Shown: positions 49,023 to 58,624 of the stretch, piece by piece | Layout: every line of letters starts with the position of its first letter | How positions within the stretch are numbered: position 1 is the first letter of the stretch | NCBI RefSeq assembly: GCF_004216905.1 | Contig: NZ_SGXJ01000002.1 | Location: 1,116,001-1,180,000, forward strand | Source of the DNA: Kribbella sp. VKM Ac-2569 | Lineage (GTDB): Bacteria > Actinomycetota > Actinomycetes > Propionibacteriales > Kribbellaceae | DNA length: 64,000 bases | Direction of reading: 5' to 3' | The notes under the pieces: generated by a model | Seen by the model: only the letters and a program-made list of their open reading frames with translations | The model's database searches: none | Told to the model about the DNA's origin: nothing | Program-made: the position numbers and the translations under genes

Positions 49023-51332
49023 TCAGTGGAAACAGACTGTTGCCGCGTTTCCGTGGCGGTCGGTCGTGTCGACGACGATGCGCCAGCCGCGGTCGCGGCG
49101 GCTGACCGTGACCCCGGCATCGGCCTTCGTCAGCAGCAGGTCGGGCTTGTCCAGGTCGACGGTGACCGAGGTACGCGTCTGCGTCGGATCCGAGATCGCG
49201 ACCGTTCCGCCGGCGACCACGATCGAGGCCGGGCCGTCGGCGGTGAGTTCGGCGACGGTGCCGGCCGTCCAGAAGTTGGCCGCCAGGACATTGCGCAGCC
49301 GGACAGCGTGCGCCGTACTGTCCGCCCGCAGTTTCTGGACCGGGAGCTTGCCGGCGAACGACTTCGTCTCCGCGAGTGTTGCGGTCGGCAACTGCACGTA
49401 GAAGTAGCCCTGCCCGGCCGGCGCCGTACCGTGCGCGAACCACACGGTTTGGTAGGGCCGGGTCACCGGGGTGTCGGTGCCGTACTTGAGGTTGATCTCC
49501 CGCCAGGTCGCGGTCCGGTTCTCGCGCAGCGCCTGTACCGGTGTGCGATCGGGGAACACGTAGCCGCCGGTGCCCTCGAGATGACACCAGCCCGGAGCTG
49601 CGGTGAAGGTCTCGTCGCCGGTGCGCAGCTTGCGGTTCTCGACCACCGTCTCGACCGTGCCTTCGCCGGTAATGTCCGACCCGAGGCACACCATCACGTC
49701 GTCGACCAGGAACCAGCTCTTCAACGCCCGCAGGTTCGTCCCGAACCCGCGCAGATCCATGCCATAGGCACCGATCGTGCGCTTCGGAATCGACACACCA
49801 CCGACCCAGTCGGCCTCGCTGGTGCTGCGGAAACCGTAGGAGTCGGCCAGTCGCCGGGTGTCGATCGTGGTCCCCGGCAACCGGTACGGGTCGACCGTCG
49901 GCCAGTAGTCGCCCGAGTAGTGACCCAGGTCGTCGTCGTACAGCAGCACCATCCCGTCGGACAGGTGCCAGCCGTGCAAGTTCTCGGTCTGGATCGACTC
50001 GTAGTTGTAGATCCGCGACGAGTACGCGCTCAGTCCGATCGTGAACGACGGACGGTGGTGCGCGACCTTGTCCATCCGCGGGTACTGCTTGTGCAGGACG
50101 AGCGGACCGCGGGCCGAGGCCGACGATGCGAGGATGCTCCGGGCCGCCACCAGCGAGGCCGGATCGGTGACTGTGAGGAAATCCCGGAAAGTATCTTCGG
50201 TGATCCACTGCTTGACCAGTGCGGTCAGTTGCGCGGCCCGTTCCGCCGGCGCGGCCGGGATCAGGCGCAGCGTGCCCTCGATGATCGTCTGCGTCGGCGC
50301 GTGATTCTGCTTGCTGGGACGGGCGATCTCACGACCGCAGACCGAACCCATCAGGTCGCCGCGCACCATCAGCGGATCGAACGCGTCGTTGATCCAGCCG
50401 TAGATGTTCTCGAGCTCCGGATCGGTGACGGTCCACTCGGTCCCGCCGAGCAGATAGAGCAGGGAGGAAAGCGTTCCGAGCAGTTCCTTGCCGTAGCCGC
50501 CGTTGTACGGGTGCTTGTAGTGCTGCAGGAACGATCCGTCGCTGTAGAACCCCTCCCCGGTTCCGTCGATCCGCCCAGGGGCGTCATTGAACGCGAGCAC
50601 GCTGTTCGCCCCGCTGCCCTCGACGTCGCTGATCGCGTCGCGGACGCGCACGAGTGCGGCGGTGTCGCCGTCGAGGACGGCCCGGACCGCCACCACGGTG
50701 GCGATCCAGACCCGGTTCGCGCCGGTCGCGATCTGCCGGTCGGCGCGCCACAGGTTCGGGTCGGGCGTGTAGTAGTTGATGGCCTGCGTGTACGTCGTAC
50801 GCACGTCCGCCGGAATCACGTCGTACAGCAGGACCAGCGTGTCGGCGAAGGCGGCGGCACCGCCGATCTCCCAGTCGTAGTCGTTGTCGTACCGCGGGAG
50901 CGTGGGGCTGTAGCGGTTCGTGTGCATCCATTCGAGGGCGCCGCGAATATCGTCGGCAACCGACGCGTTTCCTTGGTGGGCCGAGCCGTTCGTGGCCCAC
51001 GCGACCGCGATCTGCTTGATCCGGCGGAAGTTCGAGGCGACGTGGTTGGAAAGCGTTGTACTCGCGAGATCCGGCCAAAGGGTCGTACGGCCCGCCGAGC
51101 GGTCGAGAGTGGCGAGCGCGGACTGGGCCAGGCGGTCGACGCGGGCGATCGCGACGGCGAGGTCCGGGTCGGCGGGGTCGACGGTCGGGCCGCCGGTGAG
51201 CAGCGTCTGCCAGCGGAGGCGGAGTTCGTCGGTGGACGCGTCGGCCCAGGTGGGTGTGGGGAGGGCGAGGAGTGTGGCCCCGCCGATCATTCCGCCGAGA
51301 ACAGTCCGGCGGCGGAGGGTGAGGTCAGGCAT
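49023..51332 (-). CDS. Polysaccharide lyase family 8 (hyaluronate/chondroitin/xanthan lyase type)
   Basis: This 769-residue secreted enzyme has a Tat signal (LRRRTVLGGMIGGATLLA), an alpha/alpha toroid with the catalytic TGANR (Asn near residue 206), DGSFLQHYKHPYNGGYG (His 271, Tyr 280) and a C-terminal beta-sandwich. Such lyases cleave uronic-acid polysaccharides (hyaluronan, chondroitin, xanthan) by beta-elimination to unsaturated products. The exact glycan cannot be read from sequence. It is a late gene of the operon. A 16-base duplication repeats the TTTCAGTGGAA stop region just after its end. Confidence 0.94.
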   Translation of the reverse strand: MPDLTLRRRTVLGGMIGGATLLALPTPTWADASTDELRLRWQTLLTGGPTVDPADPDLAVAIARVDRLAQSALATLDRSAGRTTLWPDLASTTLSNHVASNFRRIKQIAVAWATNGSAHQGNASVADDIRGALEWMHTNRYSPTLPRYDNDYDWEIGGAAAFADTLVLLYDVIPADVRTTYTQAINYYTPDPNLWRADRQIATGANRVWIATVVAVRAVLDGDTAALVRVRDAISDVEGSGANSVLAFNDAPGRIDGTGEGFYSDGSFLQHYKHPYNGGYGKELLGTLSSLLYLLGGTEWTVTDPELENIYGWINDAFDPLMVRGDLMGSVCGREIARPSKQNHAPTQTIIEGTLRLIPAAPAERAAQLTALVKQWITEDTFRDFLTVTDPASLVAARSILASSASARGPLVLHKQYPRMDKVAHHRPSFTIGLSAYSSRIYNYESIQTENLHGWHLSDGMVLLYDDDLGHYSGDYWPTVDPYRLPGTTIDTRRLADSYGFRSTSEADWVGGVSIPKRTIGAYGMDLRGFGTNLRALKSWFLVDDVMVCLGSDITGEGTVETVVENRKLRTGDETFTAAPGWCHLEGTGGYVFPDRTPVQALRENRTATWREINLKYGTDTPVTRPYQTVWFAHGTAPAGQGYFYVQLPTATLAETKSFAGKLPVQKLRADSTAHAVRLRNVLAANFWTAGTVAELTADGPASIVVAGGTVAISDPTQTRTSVTVDLDKPDLLLTKADAGVTVSRRDRGWRIVVDTTDRHGNAATVCFH

Positions 51333-51342
51333 AGAGGTCCTC

Positions 51343-52488
51343 TCAAAGAGCTAGAGCGATCGCCTTCGCGCCGACGGAGTTGGGGTGCAGGCCGTCGCCG
51401 CTGTTGAAGTCGGGGCGGAGTCGGGCGGGATCGGCCGGGTCGCGGAGCGCGGCGTCGACGTCGAGCAGGCGATCGAAGAGACGTCCTTGCCGGAGTACGG
51501 CGTTGACGTCGTTGCGGACCTGGTCGAGTGCTTCTGTGTAGCGGATCCAGCCCTTGAACGGGCCGATTGTCGCGCCGATCACCTCGAGATCGTGGTCGTG
51601 CGCGCGGCGTACCAACTGCTCGTAGGCGTCGAGGATCCGGGTCGGGTCGGTCTGGCTGGGTGGTTGCTGGATGTCGTTGATGCCCAGGACCATCACCAGC
51701 GTCGCGACGTTCGGCAGGCCTAGTACATCGCGGTCGAATCTGGCCTGGCCGCCCGGTCCGAAGCGGGCGTCGTCGAGCAGAACACGGTTTCCGCTGATCC
51801 CGAGGTTGGCGATCGCGGGGCGCCGGCGGAACCGCGCGGCGTACTGGTCGGGCCAGCGGAGGTTGGCGTTGTCCGGCGTACCGACGCCTTCGGTGATCGA
51901 GTCGCCGAGCACCGCGACCACCTCACGTCCGGTCGCCGGTACGTCGACGCCGGTGAGCAGGAACACCGAGTTCGTGGCGCGGTCTCCGATGTGGCCGGTC
52001 GCATGCACGTTCCGGTGGAAACTCAGCGGACCGGTGGGACCTGGCAGGTACATGCTCACCACGAGATCGCCACCGTCCGGCAGGATCAGCCCAACCGGAT
52101 CACTCACCACGGTCGCCCCTGCAGCCAGCACTACATCCTTCTCGCCGCCGAACAACACCGGCTTGGCATTGGCCGTCACCGGCCCTAGGACGACAGGCGC
52201 AGAACCGAACGGATTCGCAAACCGCAGCCGAACCGCAGGCTCGGTGGTGCCGGCGGAGAGCCGGAGCTTGTATCGGAGCGTGGTGTCGGTGAAGCCGCTC
52301 GTCGCATCGGCATCCGCGGCGGTGGGAGCCGTCTGTGCGGTCGCCCAACTCGCAGCCCACTGGAGCCGCGCCGAGGCCGTTGTTGTCTGACCGGCAGTTG
52401 CGCCTGCGGTTGCAGTTGTGCCGAGGACGCCGCCCAGGACGCCACCAGCTGTGCCGCCGAGGATCGACCGGCGCGACACCCCACCCAT
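51343..52488 (-). CDS. Secreted SGNH/GDSL family esterase
   Basis: This 381-residue protein has a Tat-like signal (SRRSILGGTAGGVLGGVLG), a beta-rich N-terminal part (LRYKLRLSAGTTEPAVRLRFANPFGS), and a SGNH domain with AVLGDSITEG (near residue 195), NLGISGNR, GINDIQQPP and GLHPNSVG, giving the Ser, Gly, Asn and His blocks. It probably removes acyl groups from the glycan attacked by the lyases. ATG 52488 shares one base with the stop of the beta-helix gene. Confidence 0.92.
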   Translation of the reverse strand: MGGVSRRSILGGTAGGVLGGVLGTTATAGATAGQTTTASARLQWAASWATAQTAPTAADADATSGFTDTTLRYKLRLSAGTTEPAVRLRFANPFGSAPVVLGPVTANAKPVLFGGEKDVVLAAGATVVSDPVGLILPDGGDLVVSMYLPGPTGPLSFHRNVHATGHIGDRATNSVFLLTGVDVPATGREVVAVLGDSITEGVGTPDNANLRWPDQYAARFRRRPAIANLGISGNRVLLDDARFGPGGQARFDRDVLGLPNVATLVMVLGINDIQQPPSQTDPTRILDAYEQLVRRAHDHDLEVIGATIGPFKGWIRYTEALDQVRNDVNAVLRQGRLFDRLLDVDAALRDPADPARLRPDFNSGDGLHPNSVGAKAIALAL

Positions 52489-53540
52489 CAGCAGGCCGCC
52501 GTGGGGTTGAAGTCGGCGGCGTAGGTGCCGACGGAATCTCCGCCGGTGTTTCCGGACATGGTGTTTCCGCACACCTGACCCTGCGGCGTGCGCATGAACT
52601 TGACGCCGCCGGACGCGTTGTTCGTGATCGTGTTTCCGTAGACGTTGTTGTCGACGCCATCGGTTTCCGTGTCGCCGCCGAGGCGGACGCCGGCGCCGGT
52701 GTTGTCGTGGATCGTGTTGTAGCGGAACGTGTTTCCGCTGCCGCGGGCGTCCAGTCCGCCCGAGCTCGGGTCCTTCTGCTGACTGCAGTCGTTGTGCTCG
52801 ATGACGTTCGCGGTGGAGTTCTCCTTCACGTCGACACACTCGTTGCCGTACGTCGCGATCGTGTTGTCGTGGATGCGGTTGTTCCGGCTGCGGTCCGCCT
52901 GGGCGTCCGGTGCGCCGTTCTCGCCCTGCTGCTCCGGCGCGGTCCCGAGGTAGATCCCCTCGCCGTTCTTCCCGCCGTCGTTGAACTTGAAGTCGTACAC
53001 CCCGCACGGACCGACAGTGTTGTCGTGGACGTCGGCGTTCGTGATCAGGTACCGCAGCCGCAGGCACTCGCCGCCCGCGTTCTTCAACCGCATGTTCCGG
53101 ATCGTCAGCGTGCCCACGCCGTCACCAGGCGACGTGCTCATCACGTACACGAGCTTGTCCCGGTACCCGTCCTTGCTGGACGACGACCCGAACAGCCCGT
53201 CGATCGTGAACCCGTCCAGCGTCACGCTGTCGTGCTGGATCTGGAAGATGCGCGAGTTTCCGGCGCCTTTCACGACCGCGGTCGACGGGCCGGTGATCGT
53301 GACACCGGACCTGATCGTCACCGCGTCCTGGAGATAGGTGCCGGAGGCAAGATGTACGGTCGAGCCGCGCGGCGCGGTATCAAGCGCTTTCTGGATGGTC
53401 GCGAACGGCGTACCGGTCGACGTACCGGAGTTCGCGTCGCTGCCGGTGGTGGCGACGTAGTAGTCGGTCGCGGCGTGCGCCGGGATCGCGGGCAGCGCCA
53501 GCGCGGCGCCGAGAAGCAGGATCGGGACAGCTCGGGACAT
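52488..53540 (-). CDS. Secreted right-handed parallel beta-helix protein
   Basis: This 350-residue protein has a cleavable Sec signal ending at AHA (MSRAVPILLLGAALALPAIPAHA), a DUF1565-like start (TDYYVATTGSDANSGTS) and many N-rich beta-helix coils (NNRIHDNTIATYGN, NTFRYNTIHDNTGAGVRL, NVYGNTITNNASGGV). Such proteins are often polysaccharide lyases or binding proteins; no full PL motif is recognised. Four or more cysteines suggest disulfides. It lies in the uronate-polysaccharide operon. Confidence 0.9.
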   Translation of the reverse strand: MSRAVPILLLGAALALPAIPAHAATDYYVATTGSDANSGTSTGTPFATIQKALDTAPRGSTVHLASGTYLQDAVTIRSGVTITGPSTAVVKGAGNSRIFQIQHDSVTLDGFTIDGLFGSSSSKDGYRDKLVYVMSTSPGDGVGTLTIRNMRLKNAGGECLRLRYLITNADVHDNTVGPCGVYDFKFNDGGKNGEGIYLGTAPEQQGENGAPDAQADRSRNNRIHDNTIATYGNECVDVKENSTANVIEHNDCSQQKDPSSGGLDARGSGNTFRYNTIHDNTGAGVRLGGDTETDGVDNNVYGNTITNNASGGVKFMRTPQGQVCGNTMSGNTGGDSVGTYAADFNPTAAC

Positions 53541-53570
53541 GGTGGTCCTCCTGATTGGGCGGTTTGCTGC

Positions 53571-54158
53571 CTATGAGTGGTCGGCGACGAGCAGGCCGAC
53601 CAGAACCGGAACTGTGGTGCCGAGGAGCAAGGGACCTGCTGGTACGACGAGCGAGAAGACAGGTGCGGCGACGGCGGCACTGAGGAGTGCAGTGCCGCGC
53701 GGGACGGACGTGAAGGCGAGACGGAACGCCGTACGACGCCAGTCGGCGGCTGATCCGGATGGGTTGCGGCCCGCGGCGACGGCGAGCGCGAGGTGGTAGG
53801 TGACCGCGGCGGCGATCAGACCGACGTGGATCATGAACAGCGTCAGGACGAGCGGCCCGGACCGGCCGGACAGGAACGACAAGTTGCTGGCGGCAATCAC
53901 TGCGGCGATCGTCATCAGCACCGAGTGCGGAAGCAGCGGACGCCAGTACTTGCGCCAGCCGACGAACACTCCCGTGAAACACCGCGTGTCACCATCGGTC
54001 CGCCACCGGTTCAGCACGAACCCGACCGCAGCCAACGCCGGCAACCACGTCACGATCCCCAAACACAAGACCGTGAACGCCGCCCCCGCCGCCGCCGGAT
54101 TGGCTACCCACCCCAACCAATCCAACGCCCGCCGGCTCAACCCCGTCGGACGGGTCAT
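53571..54158 (-). CDS. DUF624 (YesL-like) membrane protein
   Basis: This 195-residue membrane protein has about five membrane segments, and GWVANPAAAGAAFTVLCLGIVTWLPALAAV matches the DUF624/YesL start. In Bacillus YesL lies in a rhamnogalacturonan uptake locus, and the family is typical next to sugar importers. Its exact job is unknown. Its ATG overlaps the stop of the heparinase-like gene. Confidence 0.88.
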   Translation of the reverse strand: MTRPTGLSRRALDWLGWVANPAAAGAAFTVLCLGIVTWLPALAAVGFVLNRWRTDGDTRCFTGVFVGWRKYWRPLLPHSVLMTIAAVIAASNLSFLSGRSGPLVLTLFMIHVGLIAAAVTYHLALAVAAGRNPSGSAADWRRTAFRLAFTSVPRGTALLSAAVAAPVFSLVVPAGPLLLGTTVPVLVGLLVADHS

Positions 54159-56134
54159 AGGGTGATCGTCCTGTCTGTGGTGCGGATGATGGCGCGGACC
54201 GCCACGCCATCACAATCGACTCGCTGCCGGTGCTCGCCCGCTCCGATCGCCACATCGCCGGCAATTGTGATGGCCTGGGCGTCCAGCGCTCCTTCGTCGT
54301 CGGCGAGCAGGACGGTCTCGTCGTCGAAGGCGATTCCGAAGCCGTGGGTGAGGTCGAGCCGGCGGGCCGTCGGCGGGGTCGGGTGGAGGGCGGAGGTTGG
54401 TTCGATCGTGGTGAGGAGGGTGGCGGTCGTCGACTGGTGAGCGGTGGCTCGGAGCGTGTGCATCGTGCGGGTGAGGCGGAGGCTGGGAGTGCTGGACGTT
54501 GGGTTGGCCTCGACCTCCGTCACCGCAGACTCGACGGTCAGCGGCGTGTGGAATCGGACCCACGCCTGCGCAGACCCAGACCGAAGCGCGATCTCATCGG
54601 CGTACTCGATCGGCCAGTCGGCGTGCAGCAGGAGTGTCCAATCACGCGGAGAATCGGCCGCACAGCGATCCAGCAGGACAAGCCGTCCACCCGGGGTGAA
54701 GACCAGCGTCCGATCGAGCCGCGTGATGCCCAGTTCGGGCGGGTACATCGCAGCGATCTGCGCGGTGGCGTGCGCCATCCCGTCGACCGCGTGTACGTCG
54801 ACCATTCGCGCCTGGCGCTCGTACGGAATCCCCTTGTAGACGTGGTATCGGTCCTCGTCGGCGTACCCGAAACCGTCGACCAGGATCAGGTTGTGGTCCC
54901 CCGCTCGCTTGCGGTTGCTGTATCCCTCGTCCACGGCCAGGAACGCGCCCCGCGACGTCAGCACGAACGATCCCGAGTCGGGATGATGGTGCCCGGCGCT
55001 CAACGTGTCCCACCCGCGCTCGAGGTCCAGCCGGCGTGACGTATCCCAGGCCCGGTGCCCGCCGCCGGGCGCCGCCTTGAACGACACCATCGTGGCCTCG
55101 TCGTCCCATCCGGTCCGTGCCGTGACGAGGCCGAGGTCCGGAAAGTACGCGGAAAGCGGCGCGGTCTTCGCGGGATCGACCGGCGGCAGCGAGTCGTCGT
55201 ACCAGAGCAGCTCGAGGTACGCCTCCGGCATCACGCCTGGCTTCACGCCGCTCGCGTACGCCTCCCTCCAGAAGAAACGTTCGGAAACGAGATCCGCGAG
55301 CCACTGCGCCTCACCGATCCGGTACGCGGACGCGAGTTTCCGGTACAGCGCAACACTGTGTCCGCTCCGCCGGTCGTGGCAGTCGCCGTGATCGATGTTT
55401 TCCTCGAACCCCGGCGCGCACTGCTGCAACCGGTAGGAAAACGTGTTCGCCAGGAACCGGCAGTGCTCCCACCAGTCGAGCCTTTCCTGGTCCTGCAGCA
55501 GATCCAGGTACGTCGCCAGCCACGGAACGCCGTACCGCCAGTAGACGACGCCCTCCATGTCCGACCCGTCCGCCGGCAGCAACTCGATGACTGTCTCGAA
55601 GTTCCGACGAGCGCGGTCGGTCCACTCGGTGCGACCCAACGCGTACCCGGCCGCGGCGAGCCCGGTGTAGCAGATCCAGTTGTGGTTCTGCCAGTACGAC
55701 GAACTCCACCACGAGCCCTCGGACTCGACGGCGAACTCGTACAACCGCGATCCCTGCAACTCCAGCTTGGCGCGCAACTCGTCAGCAAGCTCGAAGTCGT
55801 CGCCGAGCCAGCTGGAGGCGAGGGACAAGCCGTGGAGCAACCAGCCCGCGTCGAGATCGTGATCCGGCAGATGTGCCTTGCCCCAGTGGGGGAACCCGAT
55901 TGCGGCCGAGATCCAGCGGGCTGCCTCGAAGCGGTAGCCCTCGTTGCCGGTCAGGCGGTAGGCCAGCGCCAGGTTCGCGGCCGCCGGGCCGAAGTACGTG
56001 ATGCTCGCGGACGGATGCTCGGTCGGCGGGGTCTGCGTGCGGTACCAGTCGCACTGCTCCCGCAACCGCCGCCACTGCGCGGCGTACCGCCCTTCGAGCC
56101 CGTCACGTACCTCCGCCACTCGATCGTCGAACAT
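54155..56134 (-). CDS. Heparinase II/III family protein, longer paralog
   Basis: This 659-residue protein has an alpha/alpha toroid N-terminal half (WRRLREQCDWYRTQTPP, NHNWICYTGLAAAGYAL) and the heparinase II/III-type beta domain (GGGHRAWDTSRRLDLERGWDTLSAGHHHPDSGSF, then FLAVDEGYSNRKRAGDHNLILVDG). The histidines and tyrosine there fit a lyase active site for uronic-acid glycans. No signal peptide is seen, so it may act on imported oligosaccharides. ATG 56134 shares a base with the previous stop. Confidence 0.88.
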   Translation of the reverse strand: MFDDRVAEVRDGLEGRYAAQWRRLREQCDWYRTQTPPTEHPSASITYFGPAAANLALAYRLTGNEGYRFEAARWISAAIGFPHWGKAHLPDHDLDAGWLLHGLSLASSWLGDDFELADELRAKLELQGSRLYEFAVESEGSWWSSSYWQNHNWICYTGLAAAGYALGRTEWTDRARRNFETVIELLPADGSDMEGVVYWRYGVPWLATYLDLLQDQERLDWWEHCRFLANTFSYRLQQCAPGFEENIDHGDCHDRRSGHSVALYRKLASAYRIGEAQWLADLVSERFFWREAYASGVKPGVMPEAYLELLWYDDSLPPVDPAKTAPLSAYFPDLGLVTARTGWDDEATMVSFKAAPGGGHRAWDTSRRLDLERGWDTLSAGHHHPDSGSFVLTSRGAFLAVDEGYSNRKRAGDHNLILVDGFGYADEDRYHVYKGIPYERQARMVDVHAVDGMAHATAQIAAMYPPELGITRLDRTLVFTPGGRLVLLDRCAADSPRDWTLLLHADWPIEYADEIALRSGSAQAWVRFHTPLTVESAVTEVEANPTSSTPSLRLTRTMHTLRATAHQSTTATLLTTIEPTSALHPTPPTARRLDLTHGFGIAFDDETVLLADDEGALDAQAITIAGDVAIGAGEHRQRVDCDGVAVRAIIRTTDRTITL

Positions 56135-57840
56135 CACAGCCCTCCGATCGGGTGCTCATGCCCGTCGACGGTGATCACGTCGCCGACCAGCCGCACGTCC
56201 ACAGGCGTGGTCGAGTAGACAGAGCAGTACGTCGCCGCCGGACCAACAACCGTCCAATCAAGCCAGGTCCGCACCCGCTGCGGATCATCAGCCGGCCCAG
56301 GACCGGGTCGAGTCACCGGCACGGCGTCGCCAGAGACGTGGTCGCCGTACAGCGTCTCGTCGCCGAACCAGGTGGTCCGGATAGCGTCCGGTCCGACCTC
56401 CACGGTCAGCTCGACATCAGGCCGGAACTGCAGGACGATCTCGCGCTCGCGATCCGCCGTCACTCGGACGACATCCACCAGGTAGTTGTCACCGGCAATC
56501 AGCTTCCGCGTCGCGCGAACACCGTCGTACCAGCCGTCGATCGTGGCCGTCACCGAGTCCTCGTCCTGCGTCAGCTGGCCCGTCGCCTCGGCGGGTTCGA
56601 GGTTGTCGATGCGAATCGTCGGGTGCGCCGCGACCGACTTGTAGTGAGCGCGCCACTGGGCATGACCGTACGGGACCTGGCCGGGATCGGGCTGCCAAGG
56701 GGTGGTGGCGCCGTACAGGTAGAGCGCGAGTTTGTCGTGGTGCCCGTGGGAGCCACCGTGCGGCCCGTGGTCGAGGATCGCGTGAATGCCGGGCACCCGA
56801 ATCACCGCATAGGACGAGCTGAGGTGTTTGCGCTGGAACGAAGTGGGCGCCGGCGTACCGGGTGGGCCGCCGAACCATCCGGTGAGCTTGTCCTCCAGGC
56901 CGTCGTACTCCGGCCCGACCTCCGCCAGAGCTCGAGCAGCGACGGCGTCCAACCCATGGGATGTCGTGAACTGGCGGGCCAGCGCCACGATCTCCAGCCA
57001 CTCCAGGGCCAGCGGCGTCCGGAGGTACGGGCCGTCGTGCAGGGCCGGGAGAAGACCGCCGTCGGTGGCGATCGAGGCGAGGGCCGCGATCATCTTCTCC
57101 AGCCGGTCAGGCACCAAGGAAGGGTCGAAGCCACGCAGGCTCAGTAGGTAAGCACGCAGTACGAAGCCGTGGTAATACGTGCTCGCTTCCCACTCCCAGC
57201 CGTCTTCGCCGGTCGCCGCCTCCAGGTGCGCGAACTGCCCGTGCTCGCCGGTCAGCCACTCCTTCTCCCCGGACCACACCTCACCCCGAACGGCAGCAGC
57301 CGCCTGGCTCGCCGTCGTACCGAGCGCGTTGAACCACGCCGTGTAGTTCGACGAGAACTTGTCCTGGGCAACCATCGCATCACGCGCCCGCTGCGCCCCG
57401 GCAACCATGTCATCGAGCATCGGCAACGTCTCACGCAGCTCGGCCCGCCCAGCCAGGTTCAGGATCGAGTGTGCGATCGGCACACCCCACACCGCATCGG
57501 TGAGCGCCTGGTGAAAGAGCCGGCCGCGCTGCATCCACCCCTGCGCCTGCTCGTGCTCCCCCGCTTTCGTGAGGTCCGAATACAACCGCGCGTACGACGC
57601 GAGCAGCTCAGCCCCACCGCCGTCGTACGAGAGCAACCGGATCCGCCGCGCCCAGAAGTGATGTGCCAGCACGGTCCACGCGCCGCGCACCGCGGGGGTG
57701 TCGACCCGGCAACCGTAGGAACACGGAACCCCGCCGGCCGGAAAGTTTCCGGAATCGAATCCGACATGCGCCAGCTCGACGCCGTGCGCCGGGCACACGT
57801 ACTCGTGCCACCAGCCGCCACGCTCGGTCGGAGGATTCAT
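56134..57840 (-). CDS. Heparinase II/III family protein, CxHG-start type
   Basis: This 568-residue protein begins with a Cys-rich segment (HEYVCPAHGVELAHV, VPCSYGCRVDTP), continues in an alpha/alpha toroid (FSSNYTAWFNALGTTASQAAAAV, SAEWEASTYYHG-like) and has the catalytic-looking HGPHGGSHGHHDKLALYLYG, with GHHDKL typical of heparinase II/III and alginate-type lyases. No signal peptide is seen. ATG 57840 overlaps the SDR stop (ATGA). Together with its downstream paralog it likely cleaves oligouronates inside the cell. Confidence 0.88.
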   Translation of the reverse strand: MNPPTERGGWWHEYVCPAHGVELAHVGFDSGNFPAGGVPCSYGCRVDTPAVRGAWTVLAHHFWARRIRLLSYDGGGAELLASYARLYSDLTKAGEHEQAQGWMQRGRLFHQALTDAVWGVPIAHSILNLAGRAELRETLPMLDDMVAGAQRARDAMVAQDKFSSNYTAWFNALGTTASQAAAAVRGEVWSGEKEWLTGEHGQFAHLEAATGEDGWEWEASTYYHGFVLRAYLLSLRGFDPSLVPDRLEKMIAALASIATDGGLLPALHDGPYLRTPLALEWLEIVALARQFTTSHGLDAVAARALAEVGPEYDGLEDKLTGWFGGPPGTPAPTSFQRKHLSSSYAVIRVPGIHAILDHGPHGGSHGHHDKLALYLYGATTPWQPDPGQVPYGHAQWRAHYKSVAAHPTIRIDNLEPAEATGQLTQDEDSVTATIDGWYDGVRATRKLIAGDNYLVDVVRVTADREREIVLQFRPDVELTVEVGPDAIRTTWFGDETLYGDHVSGDAVPVTRPGPGPADDPQRVRTWLDWTVVGPAATYCSVYSTTPVDVRLVGDVITVDGHEHPIGGL

Positions 57841-58601
57841 CGGGGCCACGTGCCACCGTCGATGTCGATGGTGATCCCGGTCAGGTACCCGGACGCCGGC
57901 AGCGCCAGGAACCGGACCGCGTTCGCCACGTCCTCGACCTGCCCGGCGCGGCCGATCGGCGTGCCCGCGACCATGTTCGCCTGCGCCGCTTCGGTGGAAA
58001 ACGTTTGATGGAACGCGGTCTCCGCGATGTACCCGGGAGCGATCGAGTTGACCGTGATCCCCTGCGGCCCGAGCTCCTTCGCCAGGCCCTTGGTGAACCC
58101 GCGGATCCCGGCCTTCGCCGCCGCATAGATCACCGACCCGGGACCGCCGCCGTTGTGCGCGGCGAGCGAGGCCATCGTGATGATCCGGGGGTTCGCCGAC
58201 TGCGCAAGATGCGGAATCGCGGCCCGAGTGGTCCGGAACGTCGCCCCCAGGTTCACGTCCACAACCTGCTGGAAATGCTCGTCGGACATTTCCGAGACCT
58301 TGACCCGCCCGATCAGGTGACCGGCATTGCAGACCAGGACGTCGAGCCCGCCGAGGAAACCGGCCGTTTCGTCGAGCAGCCGGTCGACGTCCGCCGTACT
58401 CGTCACGTCGGCGCCGACCGCAATCGCTTTCCGCCCGAGTTCCTCGATGTCGGAAACGCTCTGCGCGGCCGCGTCGGCGGACTTTCCGTAGTGCACCACC
58501 ACGTCGGCCCCGGCCGCCGCCAGGCCGAGCGCGATCCCGCGGCCGATGCCGTGCCCGGCACCGGTCACCAGCGCGCGCGTCCCCTGCAGTTCCCCGGTCA
58601 T
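57837..58601 (-). CDS. SDR family oxidoreductase, KduD-like
   Basis: This 254-residue short-chain dehydrogenase has TGAGHGIG at residues 13-20 and the catalytic Ser145, Tyr159 and Lys163, with NAG near 93. It is close to KduD/FabG-type reductases. In a lyase locus the likely job is reduction or oxidation of a keto-deoxy-uronate intermediate. ATG 58601 has GAAAGGA 8 bases upstream; ATG 58628 (ATGA with the permease stop) would add nine residues. Confidence 0.89.
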   Translation of the reverse strand: MTGELQGTRALVTGAGHGIGRGIALGLAAAGADVVVHYGKSADAAAQSVSDIEELGRKAIAVGADVTSTADVDRLLDETAGFLGGLDVLVCNAGHLIGRVKVSEMSDEHFQQVVDVNLGATFRTTRAAIPHLAQSANPRIITMASLAAHNGGGPGSVIYAAAKAGIRGFTKGLAKELGPQGITVNSIAPGYIAETAFHQTFSTEAAQANMVAGTPIGRAGQVEDVANAVRFLALPASGYLTGITIDIDGGTWPR

Positions 58602-58624
58602 AGAAACAGTCCTTTCAGTCAGTG

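Noticed and set aside
48585-51407. A 940-codon open frame on the plus strand
   Set aside because: It lies antisense to the PL8 and CE7 genes, is Arg/Val/Asp-rich and has no recognisable motif. Long antisense frames are expected in this base composition.
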